Source of the DNA: Knoxdaviesia capensis
Lineage: Eukaryota > Ascomycota > Sordariomycetes > Microascales > Gondwanamycetaceae
NCBI GenBank assembly: GCA_001510575.1
Contig: LNGK01000002.1
Coordinates: forward strand, 1,972,144-2,036,143
Reading direction: 5' to 3'
DNA: 64,000 bases
The position numbers and the translations under genes were made by a program. Positions within the stretch are counted from its first letter, which is position 1, and each line of letters opens with the position of its first letter. The notes beneath the pieces were generated by a model. It saw nothing but the letters and a program-made list of their open reading frames with translations, did no database searches and was not told the DNA's origin. Positions 32,101 to 43,044 of the stretch are shown in pieces.

Positions 32101-35100
32101 GCCACCGTACGCAGCGTGTCGAGGTAGTTGGACACCATCATCTCGGGCGTGACGATGTCTTCGCTGAACCACACCATACCGCAACGACTGACCGTAGCCA
32201 GCGTAGCGTATTTCAGTGTCTCGACCTCGAACATGATGCGAACGTTGGACGGGAGGTTGAGACGTTCTCCGTTGGGCAGCGTCAGAAGCTTGTTGTCGTC
32301 GAGCACACTGTTCAGATTCTCAACCCACTCGGGGTCGACATCGCCGTCGAATACGATCCAGTGGCGCTTCGAGTCTTCGCCACGCAGGTTATCGACAATC
32401 TTGCGCAGAATGCTGGTGAACAGTCCGTCGGTCCACTCGCGCGTGGTCGAGTCGAGATTGCCGTACAGGGCCTCCTTGGACATGACCTTGGAGTCAATGA
32501 TGTGCGAGATGCCCTCGACGCCCTCGACCTTCTGCAGCGCATCCAGCAGCAGCTTCCACGCGCCAGACTTGCCGCTGCCCGAGTTACCCACCATCATCAC
32601 ACCGTGGTGGATCTTCTGGATCTGGTACAGCTGGAGCACCTTGATCATCCACGACTCGTTGATAACCAGGTGGCGTTCCTTTGCCAGCGTGCGGATGGCC
32701 GCCTCCAGCTCTTCCAGGTCGGCAGGCACATACTTGACGCCCGGGAAGCACTCCTCTTCGATCGATGCCATGATCTCGACATCCTCCTTGATCAGCTTGG
32801 GAGCAATGGTTTCACGGATGCTCTGCACGATGATCTCAGGCTCGAAGAGTGACGTGTCGTCGTCGGGCGTCGCCGTGGTACTCGTAAGACGCGCACGCTT
32901 CAGGCCACCAGAGCTGACCAGCACGCTCTTCAGCGCACGCAGACCAAAGTCGTAATGCGCCTGCTTCGAGAGCCGCGCCGAGCACTGGTCGAAGAACGGT
33001 ACGCTCTGCTTGGACAGCGCCTTGGCGTGGTTGAAGCCCTGAGAGTACAGCATGACTTCGGCAATGAGTTCCTTGTCCGGCTTGGACATGGCCACGCTGC
33101 GGAAGAGCTTCTTCAGATTGTCGGGCAGGTTCGAACGGCCAGCATAGCCCGGGTTCATGGTGATGAAGATTCCCGTGTTGTTGTTGACGTGCAGCTGGCG
33201 GCCAACCAGCTCAATCTGCGCCTTGTCGTCCTCCACGCCGCGCTTGAGACCAACCTGGATGTTCTGGATCTGCTGAGACACAGCCGACAGGATACGCTCC
33301 TCCAGACGGTTGAACTCGTCGAAGCAACCCCAGGCACCAACCTGGCAGATACCCAGGAAGATACGACCCATGGCCTGGAAATCAAACGTGTCGTCGCAGC
33401 AGAACACCAGGGTGAATCGGCCCAGTTGGACTCCGAGAGCCTTGACCGACTCCGTCTTTCCGGTTCCGGCCGGGCCATAGGGGGAGCCTCCGAGCCGCTG
33501 GCACAGAGCCTGGGTGAGAGTGCCAAAGCAGCGGTCAGTCAGCGGCGTGCGCACAAGACGATCCGGCACGCCCAAGTACTCGAAGCCGTAGCTGAGGGTG
33601 GCGTTGGCCATCTTGATGGCCAGTCTGTGCAAGAAGTCGCCTTCGCCGGGCGTGTACACGTAGCGCATCTGGAGGAGCCAGAGGTAGTGCTTCTCATGGG
33701 TGGCACCAGCATGGATAAGCTTCTCGATAACGTCGCGCTGGTGCACACACTCGGTAATCAGTTGTTCGCACTTCTTGCGGGCAATCGGCTCGAGATCGCC
33801 CAGAACCGTGTTGGCCAGGTGCCGCAGAACCTCGACTTCACGGTCGTAGAGGAGCGACAGCTGATCCTTGCCGCCAGCAACCAGAGCCTTTTCCACTGCG
33901 TTGGACCACGCAGCCTGGGTGGCCAGAACCACAATCTGGCTGGGGAAGGACTCGATAAACACGTTCAGGTCCTGGCGGCTGAGCGGGGTGGCCTCGAAGA
34001 TCGGCATATACACGTCGTACGCCTCGGCAAGAAGTTCGGCGAGAGTCGCCTTCATGCCGTTCTCCAGAAGCGTCAGCCAGTCGTTGATCCGCGGGGTCTT
34101 AGCCAGGGAGATGTCCTTCTTGAGCTTGACGACCTCGCCCTCCTTGGAAGTGAAGCCGGAGATGATGGTGTTGTCTTCCAGAGTGAGGCCAGAGATACCC
34201 GCAAACATCTTCTTGAAGTGCTTGGCAATGCGCAGTGTGTCGTTGCTGTTGCCAATCATCTCGAGCAGGTCTTCGTCTCCGACAAAGTAGAAGCGCGGGA
34301 ATGAGACACGCTCCTTCTCAAGGTACTCTCCGAGAGCCTTCTGGATCTTGTTGAGCAGTTCGGCAAGGCGCTCGAGAGACTTTTGCACGTTGGGGATGAC
34401 AAGCACCTCCAGCACGTACGGCTGCTTGTACACGCGCTTCATCACCGCCAGGAACTCGCTGTTGATGTTCTGGAATCTGCCCGACTCGATCGGCAGAAGG
34501 TGCTTGATGTCGGCATTGCCGGTAAAGACGCCCTCGAGATAGATCCACTGACGCTGCACGTCGATCCAGACGTCGAAGAGGACGTGAACACGATTGAGTT
34601 TGTCTTCCCAACTGGAAGCCTCCTCCTCAAACTCCTTGTAGTACGGCGAGTGTTTCATGGCCTGCAGCGAGTTGAGGTTCTCGCTGCACTTGGCAAACAG
34701 GTCGTCCCAGCCGCGAATCAGCCGGCACTTGTTGTGGTAGTTGACAAGGTCAAGTGCATAGTTGCTCCAGGTTTCGCGCACCTGCTTGAGGAACTCTTCG
34801 AGTGCCATTTCGCCCTGGGCCTGGATGATGATATCTTTGACAATCGATTCGGTGGCCACAAGGTTCAGGTCCCACACATCGCCGAGCGTCATGGACGTGG
34901 GCGAGTACCGCTTGCCGGGCTTGATCTGCTTGTAGATCTTGGTCCAGTGACGGTCGCGGATGGCGTCGGACTTGAGATCTGCCAGCAGCGGGTTCACCTT
35001 GAGCAGGCCGCGAAGAATATTCTGCACGTGCTCGAAGGCGGCATACTGGCGCATGCGGCTGGGCATGTCCTTGGTGCTCTTGATGAGCTCGTCCATCTTG

Positions 35101-38100
35101 GAGCGGATCTTGCGGGGCTGAACAGCCGTCCACAGGATCTCGCGCGTCTCGTTAAGGCTGCTCCAGATGGTTGACAGATTGGCCCAGACAGACTGGAAGT
35201 CCTGCACTTCCTCCAAGATGGCTCCAAGCGACGAGTCGTGGCTGGCGGGGAGGTCTAGGGCCTCCTTGGCCTTGGTGACCATGTCAAGCTTCTCCTGAAG
35301 CTGGGAGATGCGGGATTGGAACGAATTCAGGGTAGCCGATGCAATGTCCGGCTTGATGGTGCCCGACACCGGCTTCTCCTCGTTCCACTGGTTGGCAACC
35401 TCGAAGATCTTCTCGCTCACCAGCTTGTCTTCGGCAATGATCTTGGCCCGCAGCGCATCAGTCTGGTCCTGGACGACCTTGGACTTCTTCTCCATCAGCT
35501 CGTTCAGCGACGTCCATTCACTATCGATTTGCGCAATGTCGAGCCAATCGGTGGGGAACGGGTAGCGCTGGCGCACCAGCGTCGACTGGCCCTGGCGGAA
35601 CAGGTCGATCTCGGGGGCCCACGACTTGACACTGCGTTTGCAGCTCTGAACGGCGGTAATGAACTTGACCGCCTCGGCAGTCGACGACGCCGACATGCCC
35701 TGGGTCTCGAGATCCTTGCGGATGCGCTCCATCTCCGCATACACCTCGCGCATGCGGTTGCCCAGACGACTGGCAAACTTGAAGAGGATGTCGTGCTGCC
35801 ATTGGTCATACTTGGAGTTGACGCGCTTCTGAACCTGCTCGTAATCAATGGTGATGTGGCCAAAGGACCGGCTGACAGCCTGAGTATCAAAAGTCTGGCG
35901 GGTCTTGCGAATATCCTGCAGCATCTGGAGCCAGTTCGACAACCGCTCGCCAATGGCATCGTAGACTTGTTCGGCTTGCAGATCCCACAGAGACTGGAAC
36001 TGGAGCCATTCGTCGACATACTGGCTGACTTCATGAAGCTTTTTCTCCATGGACACATAGACGCGGGTGAGGATATCGGTGCAGTCGGAAGGCAGGTCGT
36101 TGAACCGCGTGTCTTCGCTGCGCACAGTGCTGAGGCTCATCTGGTAGCGGCTAGCCTTGATCTTGGGTAGGTTGCAGACTACGCCCAGCCAGGTGTGAAG
36201 GTGCTGGAACCAGCTGGCCCGCGCATGCTCCAGCGGCGGGTCCAGGTAGATAACCTGGTTGCGCATGGCAAGCTCATACACGAGACGCTCCATCACCACG
36301 GGGACCTCAGCCTTATCGGCGAGAGCTTCGGAAGTCTGCTTGCGGCGGCCATCCTCAAGGTAGTCATCCTCGAAGGCCTGGATCCACGATTGGATAGCCT
36401 GTTGGAGACGGGCAAGCAAAATGGTCTTAACCTTTTGGTTCAGCCCGTCCACCCAAAAGCCGAGATTGACGTATTGCTCGAGATTGAGCTGGTCGACCGC
36501 CATCTGGATGGTCTCGAGACGGGTCTCAAAAGCATGGGCCTCGTACGGGCAGGTTCCCAGCTCCGACAGGGCCTTCTCAACGGTGGAGTGGATGGCAGCA
36601 AGCGCAATAGTCTTGGTCTGCAGCAGAGAGATGGCAGCGGCAAACTCGCGGATGAACATGCCGTGCTTGCTTTCAGCTCCCTTGGAGAAGCCAAACTCGG
36701 TAAGGGCCTGGGTAGGCCGGCCTACCGGGAAGTAAAGCTCATGGGCGCTGACGAACGACTCCCACTTCAACGGCATACCCTTGCGAATGAGGGCCAGGGC
36801 GTCGTTGCGGTATCCATGGAGCAGGACCTTCTCGGAGCCCATCTGGCTGATCTGGTTGACAGTCTGTGCAAACGTGCGCACGGCTTCCATAAGGCTGACG
36901 GCGTGGGGGTACACGCGCTTCGCATCCTTGGACACTTTGCTGATTTCGTGCGAAATGGTGTAGCCCTGCCAGGTCAAGTTTCGCGTCTCCTTGAACAGTG
37001 TTATGATCTGGCGGTCGAAGTTGACACTAAGCTCGAGGGTGTTCGACGATCGCACACGGTTGATGTCGAAGAGGAGGCCGGTGATGGAGATTTGCTTGCG
37101 CTTGACTTCGTTCACCCAGGCGGCGTAGATGGGTTGCGTGTCCAGCTTCTTGCGGAACAGGTTGCTCTCGTACAGAAGCTTCTGGCCTTCGGCGTGAATG
37201 GCCCAGTCAGCACCCAGAACATCCTCGACCTTCTTCATGTAGCCGTCCAGCTGGTGTTCGATCTGGCGGGCCCAGATGATGGCACCCGACACTGGCGGTA
37301 AGTCGCGCAACTGGGCCATGGCATGGGCCTCGGAATGGCCATACTGCTGCTTGAAGCGCTCGTGGAGGCCGTTGATGGCTTGCTTCACGTGCTCCATGAG
37401 CTGGTTCTGGTACTCGGCAATGGCACCACGGATCTTGGGGCGCACAAAGAGCGCGTTGAACTTGGAGAAGACGCGGAACATCTCGTTGGCGTTTTTCGCC
37501 GTGGCCAGGCGGTCGCGCAGGCGGGCAATGATGGAGTTCTCGACGCGAGAAGTTCGTTCGTTGTAAGTCTCCTCAGCCTTAGTCCAGCGGGCAGTGCCCG
37601 GAGGAGACACATCCAGCAGATCGACATTCTTCAGCGCCTCCCAGGCCTGGCGCACCTCTTCGACGGGGTCAACATCGCCCATATCTTCGGTGATGAGCAC
37701 GCCGTTGCTCCCGGCAGACGAGTCGGCAATGCCGCCGTTGGCGGGGGAGTTGGGAACCAACACGTTGAGGATGGTGCGCTGGAGTTGTTCGTGGTTGTCG
37801 CGGAAGTTGCTGACGTACTTGAGGCGGTCCTCGAGTTGCAAGTGCTTCTTGTTCACCTTGATGGGGATGAACTTGTCGTTGCGACGGCGTGTAACTTCAC
37901 GGGCAACGTTGGTGAACTCTTTGTTGTTGTCCTCCCAGGTGGCAAAGATTTCGCTGCAAGACTTCATCACGTTCTTGAACTCCTGGTAGTCGAGGTCGAC
38001 AAGCTCGGTTCCGGGGAGAAGGCGATGCAGCACCTCGTCGAGGTCGGCGGAGATGGCTTCGACTAGCAGGAGGGCGCGACGCACGGGATAAGGGCAAATT

Positions 38101-39413
38101 CTGAGCTTCTTGTTCAGGTGGGAGAAGATCTGCACGAGGGCGTCCTGGACCTTCTTAAGAGACGTCGCGGAGAGGAGTTCGTCGAGGGGGAAGTCGCGCA
38201 TGAGCTGGTTGTACTTTTGCACTTTATCCATGGCCTCCTTGAGACCGGTGTCGGCAGTAAAGCTGACGGTGGCCTGGAAACGTTTGGCGTACTTGAGGAT
38301 CTCCAGGGTGAGAAGGACGCCATCACTGCGCAGCTGGCCTTCGATTCCCTCGAGGGCGGCCTCCATGGAGAGCCAGAAATTGACCTCCTGGCTAGCGGTG
38401 AAGGTGAGTTCCTGATTCGAGTTGGCCGAGTCATCCTTGGTGATCTTGGTGACAACCTGGATGGACTTAATCCAGCTGTTGACGTTGGCCTGGAGGCTGT
38501 TGAGAAAGGTGCTGTCTTGCAGCAGGCTGTTGGGCACGAAATCTATCGACGGTTTTCCGTGGTTGGAGCGGGCGTCGTCGAGGGCAGCCTGGACAACGGA
38601 GTGGAAGGGCAGGGCCACCTCGGGGATTTCGACGTTTTGTTGCAGGTGCAGCAAGCTCAGCTCGAGATCGTTCCAGCGCTTCTTGGTGACAGGGATGCCG
38701 GTCTTGGAATCGATATCGGCGCGGCCGCGCGCACCATTGGTCAGGGTGGATTTTGTGTTCGCGTCAAAGTATGGCGACAGCGCGTAGTGGATGTAGGTGT
38801 GGAGGATTTCGTAGGGAGACGTGGCTGGGCCCTGGTCGCCGGCGGTGGCATTCAGGGTGACGGGGCCGGGCAAATTCACAGCATAGATCTGAGAAGCGAG
38901 CGGAAGAGCTGGGTCGAGCGGCTGAGGCTTCTTGGTTATGGAAAGCAACGAGACGGTGGTCGACATTGACGACATGTCGGAGGAGAGCGAGTACATGTAG
39001 GCGAGCGGTTCTGCGGTGGTGGGTAGACGGGTTTTGTTAGCATCATGGTCTGTCTCTCTGTCTTTCTGTCTCTCCATCTCTCCATCTCTCTATCTCTCTC
39101 ACCAGGGAGAACACATACTTGAATCCGGGCCATCTCCATTCTCAGAAGCGGCGGACGGAAACAGATCCTTCTGGACGTAGATGGCCTGCTGGCTGTCGGT
39201 GGCAAATCGCAAACACCGCTGCACGGTGTCGGTATAGCGAGACTTGTGGAGCATGCTGCCGGCAGCTTCGAGATCATTGCGGGTAGCTCCGAGCAAGGCC
39301 TCCGACAGCGCCACAACGTGGTCGACCAGCCGGGCCGGGTCGATGGACGGGAACGGCGTGGCGGCCGAGCCGTTGGTGGTCGGGCTCGTCGGAGAAGCCA
39401 CCACCTCCATCAT
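26169..39413 (-). CDS. DYN1: Cytoplasmic dynein 1 heavy chain
   Basis: This minus-end-directed microtubule motor positions nuclei and moves endosomes in hyphae (nudA/ro-1 in model fungi). There are two exons: 39119-39413 and 26169-39010. The 108-bp intron (39011-39118) starts GTATGT, ends CAG and is rich in TCTC. The second exon is 12.8 kb. The spliced protein is 4378 aa, matching fungal dyneins (about 4340-4370). Exon 1 codes the conserved N-terminus around LGATRNDLEAAGS and RYTDTVQRCLRFA. P-loops are GPAGTGKTES (AAA1, about residue 1945), GNSGSGKSGAW (AAA2, about 2238), GPPGSGKTMT (AAA3, about 2605) and GVSGSGKTTL (AAA4, about 2945). Walker B of AAA1 is CFDEFNRLEE. The stalk/microtubule-binding region, with KRQHLTEVRSMGSPP, lies near 3308. 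All four nucleotide sites look intact. A second ATG at 39410 is an alternative start. Confidence 0.98.
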
Positions 39414-42400
39414 GATAGTTCGTGACGGAAGACGGTTGCCGGTGATTGATTAAGAAGAAGGATTGGTAGTCGGTGGGGGGGGGTTCTTTCGATTCGTTTA
39501 TCGCGTTCGTCAACTGTTCAAAGTCGAGGCGGAAAGAGTTGTCGCGTAAACGGGAAAGGAGTTGGTAAAAGGAGAATCCAAGATAGCTATACCGGGGATA
39601 TCATCGCGTAAAGACCAAAAAAAGCGGAAGGAGGAAGAAAACGCTGATTCAAGAACCGAATAATCTAGAACAAACAGAACAAGAAAAACAAGGGTCGCAG
39701 AACCGAATCGAGGTGGGAAAATGCAAGTCAACAACAAAACTATAGAGAGGCAGAGGAAAAACACGTCAGTTGTTGTTGTTCAGTCAAGTCTTCCTCAGTC
39801 ACTACTATCTCCGGTCTCCAAACAGCGCTCGAAAAGCTATCAAACGAGGCAAAACAGCCCAACAGTCCAGCACATTTGTTAACACACAGTCATTGGGGGA
39901 CGGAAGGACGAACATTAAAAGAAGCTGTAGTTACGTGTACAATGAAAGAAAAAAAAAAAGAAGAAGCTGTTGAGAGTAGAATCGGGTAAGAAACAGTGAA
40001 ATTTATTTTTTTGACGATTAAAGGTTGAGCGAGAGAGAAAAGGAGAGAGACCAGATGAGGACCCAGAAAAAGAGATATCCGCATCGAATCTCTCGCTCTC
40101 TTTTTTTTCTCTGGATGAAGCCGGGGGCGTTTCGCGTTGTAAGGAGAAAATGGGTAAAGAATGAGAGTGGTAGAAAAGGGGGGTGGGTGTGTACATAGGG
40201 GCAAAACTGCATGCTGTGTGTGTGTATATCTTGTCCCCTGAGAAGCTGGAGCTGCAGCTTGCTTGTGTAGGTTTTTCCTAAGGGTCGGAGGTACTTACAT
40301 TGATCGATCGCGATGTCTTGAGTTTCTCGGAACTGCATATGAGCAGGAAGAGAAGAGCAGCAAAAAAAGGTTGGTGATAGAAGACGGTTGCTGGAAGAAG
40401 AAAAAAGGAAGCAAAATTATGCACGGATCGTTATATTGGCGATAGTGGTCCCCATTCCCCGTTGAAGCCCGGCAAACAAGGGTGGAAGGCACGGCCGCGA
40501 ACTGGTATGTACAGTACTGTACAGTAGTGAACTTATACAGCCTACAGGTACTTCACTGAAATCGACGTATGGAGTAAAATCGTGACTTTGGGCTGCCAGT
40601 GCCACCAACTGCGTATGCACGTATCCGATCCTGCCTGCTACGGCGGGTTTCATGCTGCTGGCTGTGTGGTTCGTTCGTACCTTACGTGTACATAAAAAGA
40701 TGGGCATTAGTGAATGCACTTTCTGGGATGCTTTGGAAACGCGACCGCGACGCCGCCTGTTCTCGACGCTTCCATTTCGGGCTTAGCGCAGAAACTCTGA
40801 GTCAGTAACTTTGTTTAGGGTTCGTTAGGGTTGGTTTGGCACCTATATGTGCCCATTATCTTCATCCATGCCAGCTACTTCACCACTCTCTCCGAGATCA
40901 TCGGCCATTTCTCTCCAGGCTGAGCGAGGTCTTTGTATGTGCCAGATGGAATACAAGTACCTCCCAGCCCGCGTGCCAAACCGCTCTCCCCCGAGTTTTC
41001 TCCAGCCCGTAAGAAAATAACCACTTACCGGCTAGCTGGAATGCAGCTGGAATGCAGCATCAACGGGTTACACGTGTCCATGACTCCGATGGGGTTTGTA
41101 CACGTATTCATTCGCCTGGCGGAGTGGAAAGGCCAGTCCAAAAAGACCGGCGTTTCTTCAGCTGTGGATTCCCTCGGCGATCGACCTCTTCGTCTGCGGG
41201 GTGTTTGTGAGGGACTCCGTCAGTTGGATATCATCTTCATCTCAGGAGCTCAGCCTGACGCTGCTCTGTCCCCGCACCATAGAAATCAGGCTGGTGGTCT
41301 ACATATACTGTGCAGTAGATCCACGTCCCCTGACTCCAGCCATAGGCCGTGGATACGCCTGTCTGAAAGCTGGAACAACCCGGTTTCAGCGCGCCGCAAC
41401 GAATCCAGTGGGAGAGAAAAAGACCGAAGTCCTGATTTTAAACCACACACAGCCTGCAGGTCGTCGCTGCACACAGACAAGACATATGCAGACCTCACCT
41501 GAACCTGCGTTTTGTTCCTTTTTGTGGCCATCGTGCATGCTCTTCCTGCAAAGGCACCACTCGTACCTTGCTCTCTCCCGAAGGCCGGTACCACTCATCG
41601 ATAATGCACTCTCAAGTAATAAGCCGATGCTGGAAGAAGAAACCAGGGTCCGTTCGCCCTGCTGGATAAAGACAAACAAACACACACCCCTCCCCCAAAA
41701 TGAATGAACCACCCAGCGATAATATAGCGCCCACCGCCCCTATAATGTGGGGTGAATGGGGGTAGTCGGGGTAGATGGCGTGCGGATAGATAGATGAATG
41801 GGCAAAGCTTCAAAATCGGTGCTGATATGTGTACTCCCCAGGACCCAGCTTTGGTGTCAAACTTCTTTAGGACTCGGGTTGGTAGCTGTCGTCTTGATTT
41901 TTAGTGAACTTCAAGAGGAGAGAACCAACTTAACGCAAGTACCTGTGTAGATTGACACCCCACGCCCCTCAACTAAGTATATAGACGCTCTCGAAATCGG
42001 CATCTTCACATTTCCCTCGGTTGCCCAGCCTAATATAGACTTCCCAAGTTAGATCGACAATTAACCTTCAAGGCCTTCGTTTCTGAAACTTCCGGTTTGG
42101 GAAGTGCCGGTTTGTTTCCCAAATCGCGGCCCAGGAACTTCATTTAATATAGGAACACACATCTGCACATGCACAGCTCAACGTCCACGCCAAATCTGCG
42201 TAAACTCTCTCTCTCTCTTCTTTTATGCACCAGCTCCATGAAGCATATCGAACATCAGGAAAAATCAGACCACAAAAACGATGAAGCAGAGTATGATCGA
42301 CTGGCCGGAAAAATCAAAAGCAAAAAAACAAGCGCAAAAAATGAAGCAAGAAAAGACGAGAACAAAGAATTCAGAACACCCTTCCTCCCACATCCACAAT

Positions 42401-43044
42401 ATCCTCCCCTAAGCCCGCAAGGAAAAACACGAACATCCTCCTCCCCCACAATGCATTCATCCAAAAGTTTACAGAAAAAAAAACAGTGAAAAATGCACTG
42501 ACCAAGACCAAAGAGTTGAAGGAAACGACGAGTAAAGACGCAGAAGAAGACGACGGCTTCTGTGCCTCGAACATACCCAACGGGCCAGAACCAAAAAATC
42601 ACCAAGTCACCAACAACCGGTGGAGCGAATCTACGGAATGGAGACTCGCAAAAAGAGAGGAAAGAAGAAGGGCAAGTATATGTGCAGAAAAGAGAGAAAA
42701 AAAATAAGACGAAGAATTCGCCCTACACGAGAGAATACCCGAACGCCGAGCTAAAACTGTGAAGGAAGTGTGTGTTAGTTATGAAAAGGAAAGACGAGAC
42801 AACATTGGAGAAAAGGAAAGGAGAAAAGAAACAAACCATGGCTATGACGCAGAAAGCAGAAAAACACACAAAAAAGCAGGAGCGCTGCAATAAAACCAGA
42901 ATGCAACAGCAAAAACAAGCACTCCAAGAATCAAACCGGCAGACAACCAGCGCGACATCGCCGAGCCGGGGGGGAAATGGGGGGGCCGGGGACCAAGCCG
43001 GAGTGGGGACGGGGGGGGCGGGTAGAAAGACAGCCGAGCTCGGC
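39414..43044. other. Large spacer: dynein promoter and 3' region of the Gln-rich gene
   Basis: This 3.6-kb spacer lies between two - strand genes. Bases 39414-40250 are purine-rich on + and so form a CT-rich dynein leader. A perfect 16-bp palindrome lies at 40508-40523. Paired telomere-like TTAGGGTT motifs occur near 40816-40830. Bases 42200-43030 are A/G-rich (T/C-rich on the coding strand), consistent with the 3' region of the next gene. Overlapping + strand open frames at 40933-41707 have no domain and no codon coherence, so no gene is called. Confidence 0.5.
40508..40523. promoter_or_regulatory. Perfect 16-bp palindrome TGTACAGTACTGTACA
   Basis: The sequence equals its own reverse complement and contains GTACAGTAC and GTACTGTAC overlapping. 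It is about 1.1 kb upstream of the dynein start codon. Related copies occur in two other spacers, which suggests a binding site or a mobile-repeat fragment. Confidence 0.5.

Noticed and set aside
26082..34304. Very long open frames on the + strand opposite dynein (1482, 722 and 449 codons)
   Set aside because: They are antisense to a well-conserved 12.8-kb dynein exon. They arise from GC-rich third codon positions, have Arg/His/Leu-rich compositions and no domain.
40933..41707. Two overlapping + strand frames of about 190-200 codons
   Set aside because: There is no recognisable domain, no splice-supported continuation and no coding-like composition.
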